Shown piece after piece: positions 43,943 to 53,400 of a stretch of DNA of 64,000 nucleotides; the first letter of the stretch is position 1; each line of letters starts with the position of its first letter. The notes beneath the pieces are model-generated. The model was given only the letters and a program-made list of their open reading frames with translations. It was not told the DNA's origin and made no database searches. The DNA is taken from positions 4,973,501 through 5,037,500 of the forward strand of contig JADJRL010000003.1 in assembly GCA_016712225.1 (NCBI GenBank). Reading direction: 5' to 3'. Source of the DNA: Candidatus Defluviibacterium haderslevense (GTDB taxonomy: Bacteria > Bacteroidota > Bacteroidia > Chitinophagales > Saprospiraceae). A program made the translations under genes and the position numbers.

Positions 43943-44288
43943 TATTTCCTAATAAGCAATTGACCAATAAATACATTTCGTATAGGATTAATAATCCAAC
44001 GAAAACGATATATAAACAGAAAAACAGCAATCAATAAATAACAGATTGCAATAACAAAAAAACCATAATATGATTTATGTAACAAGTCCCCTATCCATAA
44101 TGACAAACCAATATTCATAATAAAAACAAATAATGATCGCAAATGATGATAATGAATTTAGAATAAACCGAAGCTATTACATCAGCCGAAACATCAATTG
44201 CATTAAATTTAATCAACTCAATACTGGTGATACTGTAATTCTCCACTTCTTCAAAAATCTCTTCTATGGTCATCGCATGAATTTCCAT
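43942..44288 (-). pseudogene. Holin-like membrane protein split by a one-base homopolymer frameshift
   Basis: From the ATG at 44288 the reading frame gives an amphipathic N-terminus (EIHAMTIEEIFEEVENYSI, TSIELIKFN) and then stops. A second frame (ending at 43942) gives MNIGLSLWIGDLLHKSYYGF and membrane helices with FRWIINPIRNVF. The two are joined exactly if one T is added to the minus-strand TTTTT run (AAAAA at 44122-44126 on the plus strand), yielding one 115-aa protein of the Bacteroidota phage-holin-family/DUF type. The ORF called from 44142 (TTG) is only the second half. Real mutation or sequencing error cannot be told apart here. Confidence 0.7.
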
Positions 44289-44303
44289 AAATTAAAATTT
44301 ATA

Positions 44304-44311
44304 CAAATATA
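44304..44311 (-). promoter_or_regulatory. Bacteroidota -7 promoter element for the holin-like operon
   Basis: The minus strand reads TATATTTG followed by TAT; predicted start near 44301 and a 13-base leader to the ATG at 44288. Confidence 0.5.
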
Positions 44312-44408
44312 AAAAAAATGCGAAGTAAAATCACACATTGGACTTCATAAACTCATCCTTAACTTGAGACCATTTAGATTTACCTAAAGCTATTTTTTAT
44401 TCAATATC

Positions 44409-44609
44409 TTATTGTCCAAGTTCAAAACTATCTGCCACATTAGTAATCACATCTCCAAATTTTGATTTCAATGATTCAGTCAATTCACTTCCCTTATTAA
44501 ACATTTTTTTTCTCAATTTTGAGCCCTTTTTTGGTGCAAATAAAACACCAACTATACCACCAATAGACAATCCGACTAATAGACCAACAGCAAGTTTATT
44601 TGTTTTCAT
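44409..44609 (-). CDS. YtxH-domain protein
   Basis: 66 aa. One N-terminal helix with the glycine zipper of YtxH (AVGLLVGLSIGGIVGVLFAP), then KKGSKLRKKMFNKGSELT. YtxH proteins are small stress-induced membrane proteins. In the same frame, after two stops, comes KIALGKSKWSQVKDEFMKSN, which looks coding; the original protein may have been longer. Confidence 0.85.
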   Translation of the reverse strand: MKTNKLAVGLLVGLSIGGIVGVLFAPKKGSKLRKKMFNKGSELTESLKSKFGDVITNVADSFELGQ

Positions 44610-44681
44610 AAAATATAATCAATAATATAAATAAAAATCATAAATAAAATAAAAAATAACAAAACACAATAGATCGTAGTA

Positions 44682-44843
44682 TTACTTAACTATTTTACTA
44701 TAGAACCAAATACGATACAATATACTAACACCAGCAACAACTACAACGATGTGTCCAGTAGCGCCTGTAGTAAAAGCGAATGCAACTAATGCACCAATAA
44801 ATAGAAATAAAACAACAGTCTCAATATAATAAAGAACATTCAT
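44682..44843 (-). CDS. Small two-helix membrane protein
   Basis: 53 aa from the ATG at 44843. Almost entirely hydrophobic: NVLYYIETVVLFLFIGALVA and FAFTTGATGHIVVVVAGVSI, with a charged end (WFYSKIVK). Two membrane segments joined by a TGATGH turn. No family recognised. A longer frame up to 44918 exists but adds a Cys/Arg-rich start unlike membrane proteins of this type. Confidence 0.65.
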   Translation of the reverse strand: MNVLYYIETVVLFLFIGALVAFAFTTGATGHIVVVVAGVSILYRIWFYSKIVK

Positions 44844-44928
44844 AATATAAACATTTAAGATGGGATCAATGAAATGAAAAAAGCACCGCCTAACCCCCGT
44901 CAAACGGCACTTGTGCAAAAGAAGAATT

Positions 44929-45114
44929 CTAAAGCTCTGATAAAATAGTCTGTAATTCTTCCTTTGATTTGCCCAATTTAATCTGAAGTCTACCTAACAT
45001 TTCATCTCGTTTTCCTTCGACAAACATCAAATCGTTATCAGTCAAAATAGCAAATTTTTGTTTTAGTTTTCCCTTTTGTTCGTTCCAATTTCCCTTAACT
45101 TCTATTGTGTTCAT
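44929..45114 (-). CDS. CsbD-family stress protein
   Basis: 61 aa. GNWNEQKGKLKQKFAILTDNDL, then VEGKRDEMLGRLQIKLGKSKEE: the repeated CsbD pattern (WxxxKGxxK...LTDxDL...GKxxE). CsbD proteins are abundant, small, stress-induced proteins of unknown mechanism. Own promoter (45152-45159). Confidence 0.92.
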   Translation of the reverse strand: MNTIEVKGNWNEQKGKLKQKFAILTDNDLMFVEGKRDEMLGRLQIKLGKSKEELQTILSEL

Positions 45115-45151
45115 AAAATATTAATTATTATGTGAAATCATTTCCACCTTA

Positions 45152-45159
45152 CAAAGATA
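45152..45159 (-). promoter_or_regulatory. Bacteroidota -7 promoter element for csbD
   Basis: The minus strand reads TATCTTTG followed by TAA; predicted start near 45149, 35 bases before the ATG at 45114. Confidence 0.5.
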
Positions 45160-45623
45160 TGCAGCCAAATATTAAATAAAATATACAATAACAATTACCT
45201 ATTATATAATTCATACCCATTCAAGCAATGTTGTATTTAATATCAAACTTAAAATAAAATGAATAAATGTTTGTAACATTATCAAAACACTAATATTCAC
45301 AGAAAGAATTTTATACATATAACTTCAATTTCGAAAAAGTCAGATAAACTTTTGAAGTTGATCCCAATAATACTATTCGTCTAAAAAGTAAAAATACGTT
45401 TTTAGTACAAGTATTTCTATTTACTATATCTAATCATTTGATCGTAAATGGTTATACTTTGAAATATTATTGTATAAAACACTTTCAGGAAAATAATTCA
45501 GGATTTGAATGTAACGAAAACAATAGAAAAAATAAAAAATGTTCTCATAGTATATGTAAAATTAAAAATAGGGCTAACATAAAATGTGAACAAATACAAA
45601 AATCAAAATTCAACTTAACTATT
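45160..45623. other. 464-base AT-rich intergenic stretch
   Basis: No convincing gene. A plus-strand frame at 45438-45707 has Lys/Asn/Cys-rich composition, no signal and lies antisense to the end of the next minus-strand gene; it is probably spurious. Confidence 0.5.
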
Positions 45624-45788
45624 CTATTCCACATAATAACCTTCAGTCTCATTTTCAGTATTTTTGCTGACCTTTGGCAATTTACTATTGGAACATTTAA
45701 AAAATGAATAACATATTGTTGCAATCCCTCCCAATGCTACACCTAACATAAAAGGCAGTACCACGGAACTCAATCTATCAGAATTCAT
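45624..45788 (-). CDS. Small single-helix membrane protein
   Basis: 54 aa from the ATG at 45788. Begins NSDRLSSVVLPFMLGVALGG, one hydrophobic helix (VLPFMLGVALGGIATICYSF) followed by a polar Lys/Glu/Asn-rich tail. The longer frame from 45929 overlaps the lmo0937-like gene in a different frame and is not supported. The pair lies only 29 bases apart, suggesting an operon. Confidence 0.6.
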   Translation of the reverse strand: MNSDRLSSVVLPFMLGVALGGIATICYSFFKCSNSKLPKVSKNTENETEGYYVE

Positions 45789-45817
45789 AAATTGGTGATT
45801 TTCTTGTCTCAAATGAA

Positions 45818-45973
45818 TTAAACAATTTTCTTGCCTTGAATCACTCGCAAAATAATTGCAATAACTGCAATAACTAAAAGAAGATGAATAAGTCCTCCTG
45901 CGTGATAACCTAAAAATCCTATTGCCCAAAAAATAATCAATATGACTGCGATTGTGTAAAGTAAATTTCCCAT
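45818..45973 (-). CDS. lmo0937-family membrane peptide (51 aa)
   Basis: ATG at 45971-45973, stop at 45818-45820. Sequence MGNLLYTIAVILIIFWAIG, then FLGYHAGGLIHLLLVIAVIA and a short basic tail. This matches the lmo0937 family consensus (LLYTIAVILxIxWxIGF...GxxIHxLLVIAVI). Such peptides are conserved in Bacteroidota and often follow stress genes. Too short for ordinary gene calling and absent from a longer overlapping frame. Confidence 0.88.
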   Translation of the reverse strand: MGNLLYTIAVILIIFWAIGFLGYHAGGLIHLLLVIAVIAIILRVIQGKKIV

Positions 45974-46263
45974 GATTTGAAAGAATTAAAATTGTTAAAA
46001 AATAATGTATTATAATTTGGCTCTAAGTGAAACAAATAAAATAATTCATATAACAAAGATGGGTATTAAAGCATACATAAAACTTATATCATTAAATGAT
46101 AATTTTATATAATTCCTACAAACCACTTATAATGTTTAAATCAACTTTAAGCTTACCCTGAGAACATATCAAATATGAAATAAAATAATCAAAAGAGTCC
46201 CTTAAGCTTATTCAAGAAGCTATAAACTTAAAAATCTTACAGAAATGGATTCTTCGGAACCAT

Positions 46264-46488
46264 TCATTGGATGATTCCTTCTTTATAATGAAATATTAAC
46301 GAATTCAGGGAGTCAAGATAATCAGAAAGTATTGAAATATTAATTTCAGGTCGATCAACATTAGGAATCGTAACAGGCATTTCTTCAATAAATTTAGACA
46401 ATTCAGGATACTCAGTATGGATCTTCAAAGTGACTCTAAGAATTTCTGCATTAAGTTCCCCTTCTGAAATCATCCTATTTACATCCAC
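46264..46488 (-). CDS. Small conserved soluble protein
   Basis: 74 aa. Helical, acidic: VNRMISEGELNAEILRVTLK, PELSKFIEEMPVTIPNVDRP. I recognise it as a small Bacteroidota protein but know of no function. The GTG at 46488 may be the start, or the ATG at 46473 (MISEGELN). Confidence 0.55.
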   Translation of the reverse strand: MDVNRMISEGELNAEILRVTLKIHTEYPELSKFIEEMPVTIPNVDRPEINISILSDYLDSLNSLIFHYKEGIIQ

Positions 46489-46541
46489 GATAGAAAATTA
46501 AGTTGTTCAAAAAAACTTGGAACAAGGTACATAAGATTTTA

Positions 46542-46754
46542 CTAACTTGTGAGATCACCCTTCCTATTAGCCATAGCATATTCCAAATATTCTACTTTTA
46601 TTTGATTTTCAAAGATACATACAGCATCTTTATGATATCTCGCTGCTTCCTCATGTAGTTTGGCAGCCAATTTGTGGTTTTCGATTTGCAATAATCGATC
46701 TGGGTCTTTTAATATTGTGGATTCAAAATTCATATAATCAAAGTTTGTTATCAT
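46542..46754 (-). CDS. Small helical protein
   Basis: 70 aa (63 aa from the ATG at 46733). Helical, Ala/His/Glu-rich: LLQIENHKLAAKLHEEAARY, then HKDAVCIFENQIKVEYL, a pattern like the short AAxxHEEAAxHH-type proteins in Bacteroidota stress clusters. Promoter TATCTTTG at 46813-46820 supports expression. Confidence 0.55.
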   Translation of the reverse strand: MITNFDYMNFESTILKDPDRLLQIENHKLAAKLHEEAARYHKDAVCIFENQIKVEYLEYAMANRKGDLTS

Positions 46755-46812
46755 AACATATCATTTACACATAAATACTCATTATTAGAAAAAGGAATTT
46801 GTACAAGCCATA

Positions 46813-46820
46813 CAAAGATA
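46813..46820 (-). promoter_or_regulatory. Bacteroidota -7 promoter element for the 46542-46754 gene
   Basis: The minus strand reads TATCTTTG followed by TAT; predicted start near 46810, leader about 56 bases. Confidence 0.45.
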
Positions 46821-47492
46821 AATATTCATCATATATTGTCATTTATATAACAATTATAATGAATTATAACATTCACACTTGTTAAAAGAAGGAAAATCCT
46901 ATTAAAAACAATCAAACCAATATTATGAGATGGATAAATTCTGTATAGATCCATTAAATAGCTTGCAACAGTTGAAGCCCAAAATAAAATGTATCGTAAA
47001 TATTTGTTCTAATCCGCTAATCATAATTTGAATTACAAATAGCATTAACTCCATAAAGATTTAAAAAAAATAACCCCACATAAATCTCTACATAAACATG
47101 ATAATTATGTAACTAAATAAGGAAATCATATAACTGTTTGTTCAATAATTAAACGCTCCTTTGTGATGACTATCTATTAAAGTATCAAGACATAAATTAT
47201 AACTAAAAGGATGGCTTAATACTGTTTTATAATGATATTATTCATAACTATTTAAATCAAAAAAAATAAAATTGGATCATATTATTATAAGTAGCAGATC
47301 TTATTCTCCTCTGTAATTAAACAGAATCACAAAATTTTGACATAAATCATAAAACTAAATCGGTCCCTGATAATAAAAAAAAGTTATTACATGATAAACG
47401 TTTCCATTGAACCAATATTTTAAAACATGTAACATAGCTTACTCAAAGTTATATAACTAAATCTCACCATAATAAATTTCAACCAATAGATA
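46821..47492. other. 672-base AT-rich intergenic region upstream of the cyclic glucan synthase
   Basis: No recognised gene, terminator or repeat. A 33-codon plus-strand frame (ATG at about 46930) has no support. No exact TAnnTTTG element is seen near the ndvB-like start, so control of that gene may involve other sequences here, perhaps an alternative sigma factor. Confidence 0.45.
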
Positions 47493-50400
47493 ATGAATTT
47501 GATATCAATATCGGGTCAAATGTTCAGTAAAATTAATTCAATACTTAACACAAAAAGTAAGCGTGGTAGTTATCCAAATGAAGAACCATTAAGGTCAGAG
47601 CTTTTTACCACTGAAAAAATGGAACGCTTCGGCAAAAAACTTGCGAGCTCACATAAACTTAATACTAATCCATCGCACGACCATTTACTACCAAGACTTG
47701 CGGAAAATGAAATCATATTACATGAAGTTCGCAAACTTCTGACTGATTCCATTAGAAGAAAAAATCAAATCACACCAGCAGGTGAATGGCTAATCGACAA
47801 TTTCTATTTGATTGAAGAGCATATACGAAATGCAAAAATTGATTTTCCTAAAGGTTATAGCGAAAATTTACCCCAATTGATTCATGGTAACGCAACAATT
47901 GTCACCCGAATTTATGATATTATACTTCACATTATATCACATAGTGATGGACGCATCGACATTGACAGTCTGAGTACTTATATCAATGCTTATCAGTCCG
48001 TTACTGTGTTAAAACTTGGAGAGTTATGGGCCATTCCTATTATGATACGTTTAGCATTAATTGAAAATCTGCGTCGCGTGTCAGCTAGAATTGCAATTGA
48101 TCGTGTAGACCGAAACCTAGCAGATTATTGGGCTCAACAAATGATCGATACTGCTGAAAAAGATCCTAAGAATTTAATCCTTGTTATCGCAGATATGGCG
48201 CGTTCCAACCCACCCATGGGAAGTGCTTTTGTATCAGAACTCACAAGACAACTAAAAGGAAAAGGACTTGAATTAGCCATGCCACTCCACTGGATAGAAC
48301 AACAACTCATTGAAATCGGGATGACTGGTGTTGAATTAATCAATACAGAAGTACAGAAACAATCCGCGGATCAAGTATCTATGAGTAACAGCATAGGAAG
48401 TCTGCGGATGTTTAGTGGGATTGCATGGAATCATTTTGTTGAATCACATAGTATAGTAGATCAAATTCTAAGGAATGATCAATTTGGGACTTACGGATTA
48501 ATGGACTTTACAACTCGAGATTGCTATAGGCATGTCATAGAACACATTTCAAAAAATAGTGAGCTCTCAGAGCCTGAAGTGGCTCAATTAGCTATAGATT
48601 TAACTCATTCAAACGAACAAACAGATGATTTACGATCACTTCACGTTGGATATTATCTCATTGATCAAGGTGTCCACAAAACAAAACATCTTGCACGAGT
48701 GAAATTATCTGCTATAAAAAAACTGAGACAACACATTTCAAAATATACCTTTTTAATATATACATTTTCAATCTTTTGGATTACAACAATAATAAGCACG
48801 TTCATAATTTATGAGGCCTATTTAGACACCAAAAATGCATATTTACTTATACTTATTTCATTACTTGTAATAATATGTTCTAGCCAACTTGCTATCTCAC
48901 TGGTTCAATTTTTTTCAACACTGATTGTTAAGCCAAAATTATTACCAAGAATGGATTTTTCAAAACAAATTCCTTCACACGCTCGAACCCTGGTTGTTAT
49001 TCCTGTCATGCTAACAACTTCGGATGAAATCGAACGCTTAATAGAAGGATTGGAAGTACGATTTCTAGCCAACAGATTTGATTATTTGCATTTTGGATTA
49101 TTAACAGATTTTACTGATGCCGCTCAAGAGACATTGCCAGAAGATGATGCTCTGATACAATTAGCTCAACTTAAAATCGGAGAATTAAATTCAAAATATG
49201 GAAAAGAAGAGCAAGATTTGTTTTATTTATTTCATAGGCCACGACATTGGAATTCACAAGAAAATGTATGGATGGGATATGAACGTAAGAGGGGTAAATT
49301 ATCAGAACTAAATGGATTGTTACGAGGTGGTGCTAAAAATAGATTTTCATTAATTGTAGGAAAGCAAACTTTATTTCCATTCATTCAATATGTTATTACT
49401 TTAGATGCTGATACACAACTTCCACTAGGCGCTGCTTGTCAATTAATTGGAACAATAAGTCATCCTTTGAATCAACCATGGTATGATGATCTCAAAAAAA
49501 GAGTTACCCGTGGATATGGAATCATTCAACCGAATGTAGCTGTTTCATTGCCTGATATTACAAGTTCATTATATGCAAAAATGCACGGCAATGAACCCGG
49601 GATAGATCCTTATACACGTGCATCATCAGACGTGTATCAAGATTTATTTTCAGAAGGTTCGTTCATAGGTAAAGGTATTTATGATGTTGATATGTTCATT
49701 AAAGTATTGGATGGAAAATTCGCAGAGAATGGTATTCTAAGTCATGATCTATTAGAAGGTTGTTATGTTCGATCAGGCCTATTAAGTGATGTTCAATTGT
49801 ACGAGAAATATCCAACAAGTTATAATGTAGATATGAAGCGGCAACATCGCTGGATTCGTGGAGACTGGCAAATTTTTGCTTGGTTTTTACCCTATGTTCC
49901 CGGATTCAAAAGAACCTGGAATAAAAATCCAATTTCAGGTTTATCTCGATGGAAAATATTTGATAATCTCAGACGTAGTCTAGTACCAATCTCCTACACA
50001 GCGCTTATTATTATAGGATGGCTCCTACTTGAAAATACTCTTTTTTGGACAATACTTACAGCTTCAATCATCGTCCTTCCTATTATTATTTCATTAGTAT
50101 GGGCGACTTTAAATAAACCTAAAGAGGTCATCATCAGTCATCATATAAAAAACACCTTTCACCACATTGGTGAGATTTTTATAAAAACATTGTTTAGAAT
50201 TATTTGCATTCCTTATGAAGCTTTTTCAAATTTAAATGCCATAATTTGCACGATTTGGAAAGTACTGATTAGTAGAAAAAAATTGTTAGAATGGAATTCA
50301 TCTGCACATTCAGAAAAAACCAGTGAGAATAGTTTATTCAAGTCCTACTTATCCATGTGGCTCGAACCCATTTTAACAATTCCAATAGGCATCTATCTAT

Positions 50401-53400
50401 TCTTGTATGATCCTTCAAAATTAATAGTTGTTGGACCTGTTTTATCTTTATGGATCATAGCACCGACAATTACTTGGTTAGTTAGCAGACCAAAACCAAA
50501 ACAATTAACCATTCTCACCCCATTTCAACATTTTTTTCTTAGAAAATTGTCTAGAAAGACATGGCGATTTTTTGAACAATTTGTAGATCAAAACAATAAT
50601 TGGTTACCCCCTGATAATTATCAAGAGCAACCAATAGCTATGATTGCCCATAGAACATCACCAACGAATATTGGGCTTTCATTACTTGCCAATTTGACTG
50701 CCTACGAATTTGGATATATAAATGTGAGATCTTATTTAGAAAGGACTTCCAAGACCTTACAAACCATGTCCAAGATGGAACGATTCAGAGGCCATTTTTT
50801 TAATTGGTATGATACACAATCTCTCATACCATTATTACCAAAATATATCTCAACAGTAGACAGCGGCAATCTAGTTGGACATTTATTGGTATTAAGACAA
50901 GGTTTAATTATGATGCCGTATCAACAGAATAAATGTTCAAAAATATTTGAAGGATTATATGACACTTTGTTGGTACTTATTGATACTTTAGAAGCACAAG
51001 AAAAAAACACTTTAGAAACATTCAAAATAGCGCTATCAGATACGCTTCAAATTCGAATCAATTCTAGTTCAGAAATATTTGTACAATTAAATTCATTAAA
51101 TGAACTATTCAACTCAAACATAGAACCATTAATTACCATTGCTCATGATGAGTCAAAATACTGGATTCAAAAAATAAAACATCAATTCATTCAGTTTTTA
51201 GAAGAAATTAAAATTTATGAACCTTGGCAGAATCAATTGATCACAACAAATCAAATATCAATAGAAAATAATATCGATGCTCATTCATCTTGGATAGAAC
51301 TATTGAATGCAGCAAACATCTTAAAATTAAAAATAAATGATTCATTATATTATCAACATGACCTTTCTGATAAAATTACAATTGATTCCTTAAATACATC
51401 AATAAATTACACCATACAAAAGTTAACGGAGCGAATTAAACTAACTGAAAACCTGGCCCAACAATGCCACCTCATGGCAGATATGGAGTGGGATTTTCTT
51501 TATAACAAAACTAGTCATTTATTTACAATTGGATATAATGTTCAAGAACATCACATGGATACGAGTTATTATGACTTACTCGCATCAGAAGCGAGATTGT
51601 GCACTTTTATTGGTATTGCCCAAGGAAAAATTCCAATAGAAAGTTGGTTTGCTTTAGGACGATTACTAACTAATGTAGATGGAAATCCAATCTTATTATC
51701 ATGGAGTGGTTCAATGTTCGAATATCTAATGCCATTGCTCGTTATGCCAACCTATGACAACACCTTATTAGATCAAACTTGTAAAGGTGCAGTAGCGTGG
51801 CAAATCAAATATGGAAAACAAAAAGGCTTACCTTGGGGTATTTCAGAATCCGGTTATCATATGATTAATGCCAATTCACATTATCAATATCGTGCATTTG
51901 GTGCTCCAGGTCTTGGACTTAAGCGTGGACTTGAAGAAGATTCAGTTATTACACCATATGCTACAGCTCTTGCTTTAATTGTCGCTCCTGAAAAAGCATG
52001 TAAAAATCTTGAGCTTATGCAGGAGTATGGATTCGAAGGACAATATGGATTTTATGAAGCTATAGATTATACTACATCGAGACTACCGAGAGGTCAATCA
52101 CATGCTATTGTACACTCTTATATGGCACACCATCAAGCGATGAGTTTGATTTCATTAGCTTATCTTTTATTAGATAAACCTATGCAAAAATTATTTGAGT
52201 CAGAACCACAATTTAAAGCAACACTATTATTATTACAAGAGCGAATTCCAAAAGCCACAAGTTTTTTTGCTCATACAACAGATCTTGCTGATATCAATTA
52301 TGTAGCTGTGGGAGGTGAAGTAAGAATAATAAAAACTCCAAACACTTCAATTCCAGAAATACAATTACTTTCTAATGGCAGATACCATCTTATGATCAGT
52401 AATTCAGGTGCAGGATATAGTCGTTGGAAAGACTTAGCCGTAACAAGATGGAGAGAAGATGTCACCTGCGATCAGTGGGGAAGCTTTTGTTACATTAAGG
52501 ATTTGAAAAATGACATGTATTGGTCAAACACATTTCAGCCTACGCTAAAACATAGCGACAAATATGAAGTTGTATATTCTCAAGGGCGCATTGATTTTAG
52601 CGCAACACATAACGAACTATTAACACATACTGAAATTGTAGTATCACCTGAAGATGATATGGAAATGAGGAGAGTTCGAATTACTAATTATTCAGGTATT
52701 CATCGGACTATAGAAATCACAAGTTATGCAGAAGTGGTATTAGCTCCACTAACATCAGATATTATGCAACCTGGATTCAGCAATTTGTTTGTCCAAACTG
52801 AAATTATTCCTCAGCAACATGCCATTATTTGTACACGCAGACCGAGATCAGCAGATGAACCTACACCATGGCTTTTTCATTTAATGAAAACTCACGGAAA
52901 AGAAATCTTGGAAACATCCTTTGAAACCGATCGTATGGTATTTATTGGCCGAGGCAATACTCCTATTAATCCTGAATCCATGAATCATTCTGGACCACTT
53001 TCCGGACATCAGGGTTCTGTATTAGATCCAATTATTGCTATTCGAAATAAACTCATACTTGAGCCTGAAGAAACAGTAACTATAGATATGATCATTGGAG
53101 TGGCTGACACCAGAAAAACATGTCAAAAGATGATCGATAAATACCAAGACAAGCCGCACAAAGATCGTGTATTTGAGATGGCCTGGACACATAGTCAAGT
53201 TGTCCTTCGACAAATAAATGCAACTGAAGAAGATGCCCAATTGTATAGCAGATTAGCCAGTTCAATTATATTTCCGAATATTATGTTTCGTGCAGATGCT
53301 ACGTTACTCATCAAAAATCAAAGGCAACAATCGGGATTATGGGGATATTCTATTTCAGGAGATTTGCCCATATTACTATTAAAAATAGAAAATAGGAATC

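Noticed and set aside
45438..45707. 89-codon plus-strand frame
   Set aside because: Lys/Asn/Cys-rich, no signal or recognisable motif, antisense to the better supported 54-aa membrane gene, no promoter.
46930..47031. 33-codon plus-strand frame starting MDKFCIDPLNSL
   Set aside because: No family resemblance and no promoter; likely chance.
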